A stretch of 64,000 bases of DNA. It comes from Fragum whitleyi (lineage: Eukaryota > Mollusca > Bivalvia > Cardiida > Cardiidae). Numbering within the stretch: position 1 is the first letter of the stretch; each line of letters starts with the position of its first letter. A program made the translations under genes and the position numbers. The stretch lies in assembly GCA_948146395.1 (NCBI GenBank), contig OX411554.1:39161730-39225729 (forward strand). Reading direction: 5' to 3'. Shown piece after piece: positions 34,062 to 45,064 of the stretch. The notes beneath the pieces were generated by a model. That model ran no database searches. It saw only the letters and a program-made list of their open reading frames with translations, and was not told the origin of the DNA.

Positions 34062-35448
34062 ATTTAACCTCTTGATAATTCTAGGGATCAGAGGCATGCA
34101 CTTCAGTTGAAGGATTCAATTTAACCTCTTGATAATTGTAGGGGTCAGGGACATGCATTTTAGTTGCAGGCTTCAATTTAACCCTTTGATCATTCTAGGG
34201 CTAAGGAACATACATTTAAGTTGCAGGCTTCAATTTAACCCCTTGATAATTTTAGGGGTCAGAGGCATGCACTTCAGTTGAGGATTCCATTTCAACCCTT
34301 TGATAATTCTAGGGGTCAGGGAAATGCATTTAAGTTTAAGGCTTCAATTTAACCCCTTGATAATTCTAGGGATGATTGACATGCATTTAAGTTGAAGGGT
34401 TCAATTTTAACCTGATGTTAATTCTAGGGTCAGGGACATGCATTTAAGTTGCAGGCTTCAATTTAACCTCTTGGTAATTCCAAGGGTGGTAGGCATGCAT
34501 TTAAGTTGCAGCCTACAATTTAACCCCTTGATAATTTTAGGGGTCAGAGGCATGCACTTCAGTTGAAAGATTCAAGTTTTAGCTTTGTAATTCTAGGGGT
34601 CAGGGACATGCATTTTAGTTGCAAGGTACAATTTAACCCTTTGATCATTCTAGGGCTAAGGAACTTACATTTAAGTTGCAGGCTTCAATTTAACCCCTTG
34701 ATAATTTTAGGGGTCAGAGGCATGCACTTCAGTTGAGGATTCCAATTCAACCCTTTGATAATTCTAGGGGTCAGGGAAATGCATTTAAGTTTAAGGCTTA
34801 ATTTAACCCCTTGATAATTCTAGGGATGATTGACATGCATTTAAGTTGAAGGGTTCAATTTTAACCTGATGTTAATTCTAGGGTCAGGGACATGCATTTA
34901 AGTTGCAGGCTTCAATTTAACCTCTTGGTAATTCCAAGGGTGGTAGGCATGCATTTAAGTTGCAGCCTACAATTTAACCCCTTGATAATTTTAGGGGTCA
35001 GAGGCATGCACTTCAGTTGAAAGATTCAATTTTTAGCTTTGTAATTCTAGGGGTCAGGGACATGCATTTTAATTGCAAGGTACAATTTAATCCCTTGATA
35101 ATTCTAGGAGTGATGGACATACATTTAAGTTGCAGGCTTCAATTTATCCTCTTGATAATTCTAGGGTTAGGAACATGCATTAAATTGCAGGCTTCAATTA
35201 TACCTCTTGATAATTCTAGGGTCAGGGACATGCATTTAAATTGCAGGCTTCAATTATACCTCTTGATAATTCTAGGGTCAGGGACATGCATTTAAATTGC
35301 AGGCTTCAATTTAACCCCTTGATAATTCTAGAGGTCAGGGAAATGCATTTAAATTGCAGGCTTAAATTTAACCCCTTGATAATTCTAGGGATGATGGACA
35401 TGCATTTAAGTTGCATTGGCTTCAATTTAACCTCTTGATAATTCATGG
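34062..35448 (+). repeat. ~57-bp satellite with ~455-bp higher-order repeat
   Basis: About two dozen units of the form CAATTTAACCCCTTGATAAT then TCTAGGGGTCAGGGACATGC and ATTTAAGTTGCAGGCTT. Variant units recur in the same order: AGAGGCATGCACTTCAGTTG starts at 34261 and 34716 (455 apart), and GGGATGATTGACATGC recurs 454 apart. Translations through the array have no meaning. Confidence 0.85.
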
Positions 35449-35515
35449 GGTCAACACTAAACTATTGTTAGTGGCCATAAATATATGTGCACTCGCGATA
35501 ATTTTGTGTTAACCT
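35449..35515. mobile_element. M4-like palindrome at the satellite edge
   Basis: GGTCAACACTAAACTATTGT and the distal GATAATTTTGTGTTAACC are imperfect inverted arms. It directly follows the last satellite unit. Confidence 0.5.
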
Positions 35516-35700
35516 TGTCAAGACTGTGAAAGAGATCTCTGATAGTCTGACAGGCATAAAGAATATAATGGCCTGTGACAGTCATATGTCTACTGCAGAA
35601 ATTATGTGCCAAAGGCAGGGTTATTGTCTGGTTTACAATTTGTAGACTTCCTCTCTTGAGGCATTTCATTGTGTTCTATATCCATTAGTTCTAAAATATT

Positions 35701-35928
35701 TTAACCCTTCCTGTATAATCCCTGTTTTTTATGTGCTTCTGATTTTATGATTGAGAAAACATTGTGGAAAAAGAAGAAATTGCTTTTGTCAAGCAATTTC
35801 TTCTTTTTCAGCACATTTTTCTCCCTTACTGCATGGATATTTTTCAAATTCAATGCACTTTAAAATTTGATCTACAAAACTATTGAATTTGGACAGGTCT
35901 AAAATTTTGTAAAACAAGAAAGGGTTAA
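35701..35928 (+). mobile_element. M2 MITE, copy 2
   Basis: TTAA at both ends (TTAACCCTTCCTGTATAATC, ACAAGAAAGGGTTAA) with the central AAGAAGAAATTGCTTTTGTC / AAGCAATTTCTTC hairpin. Confidence 0.8.
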
Positions 35929-36217
35929 GCCAAGCTCAGTTTGCTTAGATGATAGGAATTAGGCTATCAATATATTGGTAGTGAGTATGATCATGGCCTA
36001 TGACAGTAACATTTTTACTGCAGAAAGCAGGTGCTAAAGGCTGGGATATTGTCTGGTTTACAATTTGTAGACTGCCTCTCTTGAGGCATTTCATTTCGGT
36101 TCTGTAATCCATTTATTATACCCACCCCCACCCCCTGCCCCTTCCAAAAAACCCAAAAAAACTCTCACTGGTTCATTATTTGGCATCATATTTTGTGTCT
36201 CTGACACTCTTGTTATT

Positions 36218-36542
36218 CCATATTTCTCCTAATAAACGCTCCCAGGAGGTATTCATTGCATGGTCTAGGAGCTTTTATTCAGTTTGCATTTTCTGATTTC
36301 AAAAACCATCCAAATTTATGCCTTTTAGACTCTTTCCCTTTAAATTGAGGTGAATTTCCTCTAAACAATCATATAAATGATTGTTTAATCATTTATATGA
36401 TTGTTTCGAGGAAATTCATCTCAAATTAGAGAAGTTTCAAATAGTTCCTCAAATTCAGGCACTTGTATGGGATTTCCCTAATAAAAAATGAAGGGGTGCC
36501 ACTTTTAGGGAAGGCACTATTAACAGGAGAAATGCAATATAT
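36218..36542 (+). mobile_element. M3 element
   Basis: CCATATTTCTCCTAATAAAC, GCTCCCAGG on the left; CACTATTAACAGGAGAAATG on the right. Central inverted repeat of AATCATATAAATGATTGTTT. Confidence 0.7.
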
Positions 36543-36656
36543 ATGGTCTACGGCCCCAGTTTATAACCCATTGGACTAGCACTAGCAAACTGTCATATCC
36601 AGGAGTTATGAGTTTAATACCTTTGACTGAATCAATATTAGTGTCAAAAATACATT

Positions 36657-37103
36657 CAGGGTCCACTATAACAGTGTACTTATAGGGTTTGACACTAATA
36701 GTATACTTTCAGGTTGACACTAATAGTATACTTTCAGGGTTTGATATTAATAGTGTACTTCAGGGTTCAACACTAACAGTATGCTTTCAGGGTTTGACAC
36801 TAATAGTGTACTTTCAGGGTTTGACAGTAATAGTGTACTTTTAAGGTTTGACACTGATAGTGTACTTTCAGGGTTCAACACTAATAGTGTTCTTTCAGGG
36901 TTCAACACTAACAGTTTACTTTCAGGGTTTGGCACTAATAGTGTACTTTAAGGGTTCCACACTGATAGTATACTTTCAGGGTTCAACAGCAATAGTGTAC
37001 TTTCAGGGTTAGACACTTATAGAGTACTTTCAGGGTTTGACACTTATAGTGTACTTTCAGGGCTCAACACATTAAGTGTGTTTCAGAGTTTGACACTAAC
37101 AGT
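36657..37103 (+). repeat. ~28-bp minisatellite
   Basis: About 15 units of CAGGGTTTGACACTAATAGT then GTACTTT, with GTTCAACACT variants. Open frames through it are repeat artefacts. Confidence 0.8.
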
Positions 37104-37218
37104 GCCCCAGGTTTCTGAGGATCCCAAAATATTAGGAGGGATCCCATTAGCTAAAGCAAGGGATTCCTCCAGAATCCTGTGATATTTATAAAATTTAGAA
37201 GTTCATTTGATCAGCATC

Positions 37219-37305
37219 CACCATTTCCAAGCAAAAGTTCCATTACTCCAATTTGTTCCTTACAAATCTAAGGAACAAAGTGGAGTAATAGAACATTAGC
37301 TTGGA
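37219..37305. repeat. Hairpin with AAGTTCCATTACTCCAATTT arm
   Basis: CCAAGCAAAAGTTCCATTAC, TCCAATTTGTTCCTTA on one side; TAAGGAACAAAGTGGAGTAA and TAGAACATTAGCTTGG on the other. About 35-base imperfect arms. Confidence 0.65.
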
Positions 37306-37409
37306 AAAATACTAGGATATTTCATTAACCTTAGTGCTATACCTTGCTATTACTTTAAATGATAACTGTGTAATGAAGAAAAAAGACCCCTAGTTAATTT
37401 GAGAGATAT

Positions 37410-37690
37410 CTGCAATAACAAGTAGGGATCCCTGCTAAAACTATTAGAGATCACTGCCATAACAAGTAGGGATCGCTGCCATGACAAGTAGGGATCCATG
37501 TCATAACAATTAGGGATCCTAGCCATCACAAGTGGGGATCCCTGCCATTACAAGTAGGGATCCCTGCCAAAACAAGTAGGGATCCATGCCAAAGCAATTA
37601 GGAACCCCTGCCATAACAAGAAGGGATCCATGCCATAACAAGTAGGGATCCCTGCCATAACAAGTAGGGATTCCTACAGAACCCCAAAGA
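37410..37690 (+). repeat. ~22-bp minisatellite
   Basis: About a dozen units of GGGATCCCTGCCATAACAAG then TA. It is separated from the 28-bp array by ~300 bases that include a hairpin. Confidence 0.8.
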
Positions 37691-38255
37691 AGGGTCATTG
37701 TTGACCATTGACTATGATAATGTATCATGGCTCAGTCTTGTGACATGCTAGACTAGCTGAACTACAATTTTCTTTGTTAAAAGTTTAAAACTGAAAACTA
37801 GGTTTCTATGTCAGTTTTAATAGACTTATAGAACAATAAGAAGTTTGTTTGCGCTCCTCAGGTAAATGGAGATAACCTTGTTTGATCAAATTTAATTTGA
37901 AATATTTAATTTTTGTTTTAACTGGGCTCTCTGGTTACCTGGGTTGTTTTCACAGGCAGTCAAAGGAGGTAGTTTATTCCGGTTTCATCTTCTCTGTCTG
38001 TCAGTATGTCCTGGCATACAGTCAATTCTTGTTAACAATTAATACCTCCTACAATTAAAAACAGGATTTTCATGAAACTTTCACAGTATGTTCCTCAATA
38101 TATGACCATGTGCACATCACTTGTGATATTTCAAAGTCTCAAAAGACTTTTTCTCAAACAAAAAACATACTCATTTTAAAATTAAAATATGAAAGTTTCT
38201 GAGTGGGCAAGCTAATGTTACTGCAGCTAAAAAGCTGTTAAGTAAGAGCATTTTG

Positions 38256-38332
38256 ATGGCTCACAGCAAAACAGTTGTAACTCCCTAAATGTTTATAGGG
38301 AGTTACAACTGTTCCGCGCTGAGCCATCGAAT
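38256..38332. mobile_element. M4 palindrome, 'AGTTGTAACTCCC' subtype
   Basis: GATGGCTCACAGCAAAACAG, TTGTAACTCCC, turn, GGGAGTTACAACTGTTCC, GCGCTGAGCCATCGA. Includes matched outer GATGGCTCA / TGAGCCATC ends. Confidence 0.8.
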
Positions 38333-38389
38333 TTTAGCTTACAGACTGCACTGGTCTGTATGATACTATATGACTCGTGTAGGGCCTAC

Positions 38390-38660
38390 CCCACCAGCGA
38401 AAAAGTTCGAGAACTGGTTCTTGAATCTTTTACAATATTAAATGGAAGTTCAAAAACTGCTAGTGCAGGAACCAGTTCTAAACTTCTAGAACTAGGCTTG
38501 AACTATAAGATCAAGCAGCTAGAACTTAGTGCTTAAAACCCAATTCATTAGATTCTTAATTGAACTTTAGTTCTAAAACAAGTGCTAGAACGGTTTCAGA
38601 TTCTAGAACCATTAGTTCTTGAACTGCCTTTTAACATTCTAGAATGCTAAAGAACAAGAA
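38390..38660. repeat. Dense AGTTCTAGAACT-type motifs
   Basis: Repeated AGAACTGGTTCT, AGTTCTAAAC, TTCTAGAACT and similar near-palindromes. A shorter patch occurs at 33255-33310. Low-complexity intron DNA of unknown origin. Confidence 0.55.
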
Positions 38661-38965
38661 CTTATTTAATATTTATTTTAATTATTTTTTCGTAGAGGTA
38701 ATTTAGTCTAGAGGTGACAGACTTAAACCTCGATTATATCTTTGAAAGCTAGAAAAAGGGAAGAAAAGGATAAAATGAAAAAAATCCTAGTCTACAAGAC
38801 ACTGATAAAGTGATTTCTGAATGATTTATGTGTTGCTGTCTGGGGTCACAATTTTTCAGGTTTCAAATCAGCTGATTTTACTATCTTGTAAATGAAGGTC
38901 AGTACCTAATATTTCAGTGGTCCGGAGTTGTAAAGGATGGAATCAAATTCATCATGGATCTTAAA

Positions 38966-39385
38966 TTAACCCTTTTCATACTGAAACTGGAAAATTCCTG
39001 CCTTGGTTGGAGGTACAGACAAAGATCAGTCTGCACATATGTGCAGTCTGACCTTAGTTTTTGCCACCTGTTCTTTTTCTATACCCCCCACTTACGAATT
39101 AGAGAGGGGTCATAAAGGTCAAGGTCACCATCACTTTTTTTTTCAATTTTTATTTCTGATTTGTTACAAACACATTCTGCACTAATAGCACTTGCATTCT
39201 GACAAAGTGCTTGTGGGGGGGTATTAGTCCGCTCTGCGACAGTTCTAGTTGTTTATAACTGGAAAAGTTTAAATATTGTATTTTCAAAATAAACTCTGAC
39301 TTACAATTTCTATATCCAAAGCTTTTGGCACTTTGATTTTAATGTTATTTTTTCCGTAGATTTTATTCAGCATAACAAGGGTAAA
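38966..39385 (+). mobile_element. M1-like MITE split by HL1
   Basis: Left half TTAACCCTTTTCATACTGAA, then GTGCAGTCTGACC and CCACCTGTTC; right half ends TTATTCAGCATAACAAGGGT. The middle is replaced by a short HL1 (39081-39250). Confidence 0.7.
39081..39250 (+). mobile_element. HL1 short derivative, nested
   Basis: ATACCCCCCACTTACGAATT and AGAGAGGGGTCA at the 5' side, GTGGGGGGGTATTAGTCCGC and GACAGTTCTAGTT at the 3' side. Only ~170 bases, with almost no core. Confidence 0.8.
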
Positions 39386-39523
39386 CTTAGGTTATAGATT
39401 AGTTCTAGGAAATCATGCAGAGTGTATTGAACCTTAAGAAAGAATGAGTTGTTGCCCCTGATTGGAATTGACAAATTATATTGTCTGTCTAGCCCAAGTC
39501 TCCCAATTTTATTATGAATCGCT

Positions 39524-39752
39524 TTAACCCTTTGCTGTTTAATCCCTGCTTTTTACGTGCCTGTGATTTTATGATTGAGAAAACATTGTGAAAAAAGAAG
39601 AAATTGCTTCTGACAAGCAATTTCTTCTTTTTCCACACTATTTTCTACCCTACTGGATGGTTATTTTTCAAATTAAATCCACTTTAAATTTTTTGTCTGC
39701 TAAACCTTTGAATTTGGACAGGTCCAAAATTTTGTATAACAGGAAAGTGTAA
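39524..39752 (+). mobile_element. M2 MITE, copy 3
   Basis: Left TTAACCCTTTGCTGTTTAAT; right ATAACAGGAAAGTGTAAA with a decayed target. Central AAGAAGAAATTGCTTCTGAC / AAGCAATTTC hairpin. Confidence 0.75.
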
Positions 39753-39799
39753 AAATTACATACATTAGGACATATAGATGCATGTACAAAGGGCATTTA

Positions 39800-40158
39800 T
39801 AGCCCAGCTGTTTTCAGAGAAAACCAGAGATATTGCTACTAAGCCTAGTCATTGTTGTTATTGTCGTCCTGCAAAAACTTTTCAATTCTTGATATCTCTA
39901 GTTCCACTGAAAGCATTCACTTGTAATTTGGCATACATGTTCACCACCAAAAAGCAATCTATCATATCAGGGGGATAACTCTTGATGTATTTTGTGCAAA
40001 TTATGCCCCTTTTTTAACTTGGATTTTTATCAACTATCCAACATAAAACAGTCGAGTGTTTTAAGGCACCCACAGGCGGTTCTCTTGTTGACTTAGACCT
40101 TTATCCACAATCCAGCACTCAGCAACTGAGCGTAAGCACCCGTAGGCATTCTCTTGTT
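39800..40158 (+). mobile_element. HL7 element, copy a, tail duplicated
   Basis: Starts TAGCCCAGCTGTTTTCAGAG, then AAAACCAGAGATATTGCTAC. The HL7 tail (GGCACCCACAGGCGGTTCTC, TTGTT) occurs near 40088 and again at 40158 (GCACCCGTAGGCATTCTCTT, GTT). Confidence 0.7.
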
Positions 40159-40819
40159 TTAACCTTGTTCTAATTACAAATGATTAATCAAGCACTCGGA
40201 ATAGTTGTTATTTGCTGCTGATCATCTGACTGCTCTTATTGACGGAGTGAGCGATGCAAATCAATTTAGAAAAAGGTTAGATATCAGCAGATTTAAATTT
40301 CAGCTTACAAAAAAGATTATCTGATTTTGGGTTCAAATCGTAAAGACTTGTTTATACCTCCGAGGCAAATTTGTGCGATCTTGTATATTGAATTATCGAA
40401 TCATCCCATGTAGACTGGCATGTGGTATATCTTCGATACAACAAGTGAATGATGGGACATATTTTATTGTCAACCCTGGAGAAAAAAAAGTGGACTAATT
40501 AGTTTCATTTATTTATTTGTTATTGAGTGATTTGTGATGTTGATTGATTCTGTGATGTTGATAATAGTTTGAGGATTTTAATTAAAAAAAAATAATTACA
40601 TATTAGGAAGCCAAATTAACTCAAAAATGTTTAGCCATCCTGGTCTAGCTGTTTTAGTAGATGTATCATTAATGATTATAAAATTTGACTTGAATTGCTA
40701 TTGCTATTTTGAACTGTATGACTTTTGATTACTATATATTTTTAAACAATCCACTTGTCAAAAAAGCAAATTCTACTCAAATGAAGGTGATATAGAATGA
40801 TAAAAATATCATTATTCAA

Positions 40820-41338
40820 TGGATGGTGTGGGGTTTTGTCCACTGTCAAAAATGGATGGTGTGGGGTTTTGTCCACTGTAAAAATGGATGGTGTGGGGTT
40901 TTGTCCACTGTCAAAAATGGATGGTGTGGGGTTTTGTCCACTGTCAAAAATGGATGGTATGGGGTTTTGTCCACTGTAAAAATGGATGGTGTGGGGTTTT
41001 GTCCACTGTCAAAAATGGATGGTGTGGGGTTTTGTCCACTGTCAAAAATGGATGGTGTGGGGTTTTGTCCACTGTTTAAAATGGATGGTGTGGAGTTTTG
41101 TCCACTGTCAAAAATGGATGGTGTGGGGTTTTGTCCACTGTCAAAAATGGATGGTGTGGGGTTTTGTCCACTGTTTAAAATGGATGGTGTGGGGTTTTGT
41201 CCACTGTCAAAAATGGATGGTGTGGGGTTTTGTCCACTGTTTAAAATGGATGGTGTGGGGTTGTCCACTGTTTAAAATGGATGGTGTGAGGTTTTGTCCA
41301 CTGTAAAAAATGGATGGTGTGGGGTTTTGTCCACTCTT
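40820..41338 (+). repeat. 33-bp minisatellite, 16 units
   Basis: Unit TGGATGGTGTGGGGTTTTGT then CCACTGTCAAAAA. Unit starts are 40820, 40853, 40885, 40918 and so on to 41311; most spacings are 33, a few 31 or 32. Spacer variants TCAAAAA, TTTAAAA and TAAAAA alternate. As 33 is divisible by three, several frames on both strands stay open. A single HL1 3' end follows at 41440-41480. Confidence 0.9.
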
Positions 41339-41439
41339 TGAAAATTTGGTTATGGGGTTTTGTCCTACAATCCATCAAAATACAGCTTTATTGAAGCCTC
41401 AAGCTATTGCTGGAGATAAAAGGAAAGTAGCTGGAAAGA

Positions 41440-41480
41440 GCTGGTGGGGGTATTAGTCCGCTTTGCAATAGCCCAAGTTT
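41440..41480 (+). mobile_element. HL1-type 3' end, solo
   Basis: GCTGGTGGGGGTATTAGTCC then GCTTTGCAATAGCCCAAGTT matches the HL1 terminus, without its 5' stem-loop. Confidence 0.55.
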
Positions 41481-41850
41481 TATTTTGCAATAAGATTCTT
41501 TAAATCTTGTAGCTATAGTCATAATAAAGATGTAGTTACAAGGTTTTAGCAGCAAACTCTAGGCTGATTAACTGTTTTGACATGTTTTATTAGACAGTTT
41601 TGTTATACAGGTGGAATGCTCTGTGCAATTATTTATGTCTGCATCATGCACAATGCATTCCTGTATTACTGTAATTGATTCACTTGTGTTTACCCTGTGC
41701 CTGACATTTCCTGACAATTTCAAATGTGCGCCAAGCAAAGACTCTGACCAGCATGTGCATCTGCACAGTCTTTCCAGAGTCTTCACTTTGCATTTTAGAG
41801 ACATGCACAGGCAGTTACCCTTGTCCTGCTTATTCTAAATTTTGCTTTTT

Positions 41851-42122
41851 ATCCTCCAAAACATTGTTTTGGGGTATATAGGAGTTAGCTTGTTGGTCGG
41901 TCGGTCTGTCTGTGCTTTTTTGTGTCCCCTCAACAACTACTGAGTGGATTTCATTCAAACTTTACTAATATGATCAGTATCAAGCAGAGATGTGAAAGTG
42001 AAACTTTGGTTACTATCGATTGATTTTTGACAGAGTTATGGCCCTTTGCTGGATAAAGGCTATTATGGCCCTTTGCTGGACAAAGGCTATTCATTACTGA
42101 CTAGAACTTGTAATGGGGGGAA
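41851..42122 (+). mobile_element. HL6 element, short
   Basis: The 5' stem-loop ATCCTCCAAAACATTGTTTT then GGGGTATATAGG, followed by GGTCGGTCGGTCTGTCTG. A short core resembles other HL families (GAGTGGATTTCATTCAAAC, GAGTTATGGCCCTTTGCTGG). The end is near CTTGTAATGGGGGGAAG. Confidence 0.65.
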
Positions 42123-42357
42123 GTTAAAGCAATTGCTATTTTTTTGGACATTTTAACCAGTCTTTCTCAAGGAATTTATAATAAAATTAATGAAGTAGCA
42201 GTAGAAACCAAGCATGGTTTAATGCTACTTTGAACAATACTTGGGTATATCACAGTGGCTGGTGTGTTAACGATGGTTTCCTGTTATTTCTCAATACAAT
42301 TCAAATCCAAACCTTCTGAGCTGCTCACTTAGACATATATCGTTGTTGTTATTCTAA

Positions 42358-42410
42358 AACCTCGTAACTACAGCTTTGATCAAGCTGCAGTTACAAGGTT
42401 TTAGAATAAC
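42358..42410. repeat. Hairpin of the 'GTAACTACAGCTT' type
   Basis: TTCTAAAACCTCGTAACTAC, AGCTTTGATCAAGCT, GCAGTTACAAGGTTTTAGAA. Matches the arms at 19900-19960 and single arms at 25288 and 41505-41550. Confidence 0.75.
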
Positions 42411-42544
42411 ATCGACGATATCCAACTTTTGGAAGAGAATTGACTTGTGTCTCCATTACTTTTGTCACCCGCAAATGGACAATAAGCTAATTATTTTTTA
42501 TTGATTACACTTGACCATAATTAATCAGGGCATTTTTTTATTGT

Positions 42545-42800
42545 CACCTTGTCCTAGGTTAAAGTGTAATTGTTGTGCATAAGACTCTAAATCATGATTC
42601 CTTGGTTTGATCCCTGGTTGCAGTGTCCACCCAATGGGATGATAATTGTAATCCGATGTGGGCAAACAGCTGGGGACTGAGGTAGGAGGTAGTGGTAATA
42701 CATTATTATTATACAAGGAATCCAATTTCAGGTTCACCAGCCATAGCGAATATGACTGAATTAATATTAGGTATTGAAACACCATGCAGTTAAACAAAAA
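42545..42800 (+). mobile_element. SINE-B copy, diverged
   Basis: B-box-like TTGGTTTGATCCC near 42601, then GGGATGATAATTGTAATCC and AGCTGGGGACTGAGG. Confidence 0.6.
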
Positions 42801-43157
42801 GACAATCTATTTCTTAAAATTGATTGTCTTATTTCTGCAATATTTAGGATCAAATTTATATGAACAAGAGTCTGAATAATGCCAGCTAATGAAGTACCCT
42901 TTTCCATGTTGATAATCCTTGCAAAAAAAGCTTTTTGCAAGGCCTGTTGTTGCCTTGTGGAATTCTATTTATTATCGATTACAATGTACTCAACTATGGT
43001 ATCAAACTTGGCAGTACTATTCAAAAGCTTATAAACTATCATAGAAATGTGCTTAGATAAGGCAAATACCTATATAGTTAGGGACAAAACATTCTTCTTT
43101 TGGTCAACCTTGAACTAACTACGAACTGAACACGGTTCAATCAGTTAATGACTTGTA

Positions 43158-43462
43158 CTGTATTTCTCCTAATAAACTCTCCCTGGAGTTAAACATAACA
43201 TGGTCAAGGAGCTTTTATTCAATGTAATGTATTTTCTGATTGAAAAATCATTGAACTTGCGTCTTTTAGGCCCTTTTCCCTTAAATTTGAGGTGAATTTC
43301 CTATAAATGATTGTTAAGAGGAAAGTGTCACATCAATTTAGAGAAGAAGTCTCAACAAGTCCTTAAAATCTAGGCATTTGAAGTGGGTTTTCATAGTAAA
43401 AAATGTAGTGGTGCTACTACTATTAGGGAGGGTGCTATTATGTATAAGGGGAAATACGGTAT
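43158..43462 (+). mobile_element. M3 element, complete and uninterrupted
   Basis: Inverted ends TACTGTATTTCTCCTAATAA and GGGAAATACGGTA. ~305 bases, non-coding. Confidence 0.82.
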
Positions 43463-43785
43463 TTGGAACCTTGTAACCAACTTAGGCTGTATGCATTTTT
43501 TTGGTAGACAATGATCACAAAGCCTTCTTTGTGGCACAAATATATGCAACAATTACAAAGAAATGCTTAGCCCCTCAAGATTAATTTTGAGTAGTAAAGA
43601 TTATTCAAGGAAACCAAATGTTTGTAACTATCCTTTTTCCAAATAAGGCTTGGTCTGGAAGGGAAGGTTAGTAATGTGTTTGGCAATTGTTTTATTTTGA
43701 CCCTCTCAAATTCAATATTTTTTAACCGCTAGACCAATTTAGATAAATTGTGATGCAGTCAGGCGTACCCCAATAAGTAAAAATA

Positions 43786-44000
43786 CTGTGGTGCCTGGCG
43801 TCTAGACTTCAAGCTTCTACATCTTGACCAAAAGGTCCTTAGTTCGATACCCATGAGCGGTTATTAATCTCGGTTCTTTCATTGGCCCACACTTGGCGCT
43901 AGTATTGGTGAATTTTCTAGAAAGCAGAATCCAGACATTATCTGGATAAGTTGTAAGCACTTGTTTGTCAATCAATGTAGAATAGATAGGTTGAAACAAA
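43786..44000 (+). mobile_element. SINE-A copy
   Basis: TGTGGTGCCTGGCGTCTAGA, then a B box TTAGTTCGATACCC and the SINE-A body GGTTCTTTCATTGGCCCACA and TGGTGAATTTTCTAG. Confidence 0.75.
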
Positions 44001-44439
44001 TAAGTAAAAGTGCTTTGACCTTGGAGCATTAAAATTATAATACAGTACAAGATGGAGGTCAAATTGTGATAAAATTATTATCATACATCTGCAGGCAAAA
44101 AAAATTGATCTGGAGTACATTGCCCATTATAATTGTCAAATTAATCCCATTCTTACATTTTAAATACATAATTGATATCTAAATGGCTAATAATTTTACC
44201 CTTAGGCTATTTAATGGTCCCTTCACAAATACCTGTGAAATTATGAATACATGACATATTCCACACCTTTCATAGAGTGAATGACATATATCAGGATTTG
44301 TGCTTTCAAGATTAATAAAGTGGCAAACTGTTTGCAAAATATATCTTGTTTTGCATGCAAATGTATGCAGTCTAACCTTAGAATACACTGCCTGTTTTCA
44401 TGTTGTGATTATTTCGGGCATCTTTTGTTTGTTTGTATG

Positions 44440-44720
44440 AGGTATAACGCCACTTACAACATTATTGCAGTTATATTGAGGTGGCTAGTGTACCTATCTA
44501 TGGTTTCTTGTCATTTCTCACACCAGTACAACCACAACATTTCATCCAAGCCACTAGCTGTTCAACTCACTAAGGTGTGCTAAACTTAGTCATTAACCCT
44601 TGGTGAGCAACAAATGACTCACGTCAGTACATTGACTTTTGTCAAATTATGGAGGAAAATTTGCCGTGACACGTGACACGGGGCTCAAACTCATGAATCT
44701 AGGATTGACAGGCCAATATA
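44440..44720 (-). mobile_element. SINE-B copy, diverged, reverse
   Basis: Minus-strand reading gives a head with ACATTCATGAGTTTGAGCCC-like B box, then CACCAAGGGTTAATGAC, and ends near GTGGCGTTATACC. Confidence 0.55.
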
Positions 44721-44815
44721 TAAATCAACTGCTGAGTTAGCTAGGCTTGACTGGAAAAACTATGGCCAGACAACTGGAAAATGTGTAACAAATTGACAAT
44801 TTGCTATTTACAAAA

Positions 44816-45064
44816 TTAACCCTTGTCGCACTGAATAAATTTTGGCTAAAACTTTTCATCAAAATCAAAGGGCAAAATGCACTGAAAGTACCAACTGTAG
44901 GTCATTTTTTATTTGAAAAACCAAATCTATTGTCAATTCTGGTTTGAAAGTGAGAAACAGGTGGTGCAGACTAACATCAGACTGCACATATGTGCAGGCT
45001 TATTTTTGCCTATAGCTCCTGCTAAAGCAGGAATATTCCGGGTTCAGCATGACAACGGTTTTAA
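44816..45064 (-). mobile_element. M1 MITE, copy 10
   Basis: TTAA on both sides. Left CCCTTGTCGCACTGAA, right TTCAGCATGACAACGG. Confidence 0.82.

Noticed and set aside
34062..35448. CRISPR-like appearance of regular repeats
   Set aside because: Units are contiguous and mutually similar throughout, with no unique spacers, and the DNA is clearly eukaryotic.
40797..41306. Overlapping 60-150 codon frames with KMDGVGFCPLS-type repeats on both strands
   Set aside because: They are translations of a 33-bp minisatellite, a multiple of three, so several frames stay open by arithmetic. No start context, splice sites or composition support a protein.
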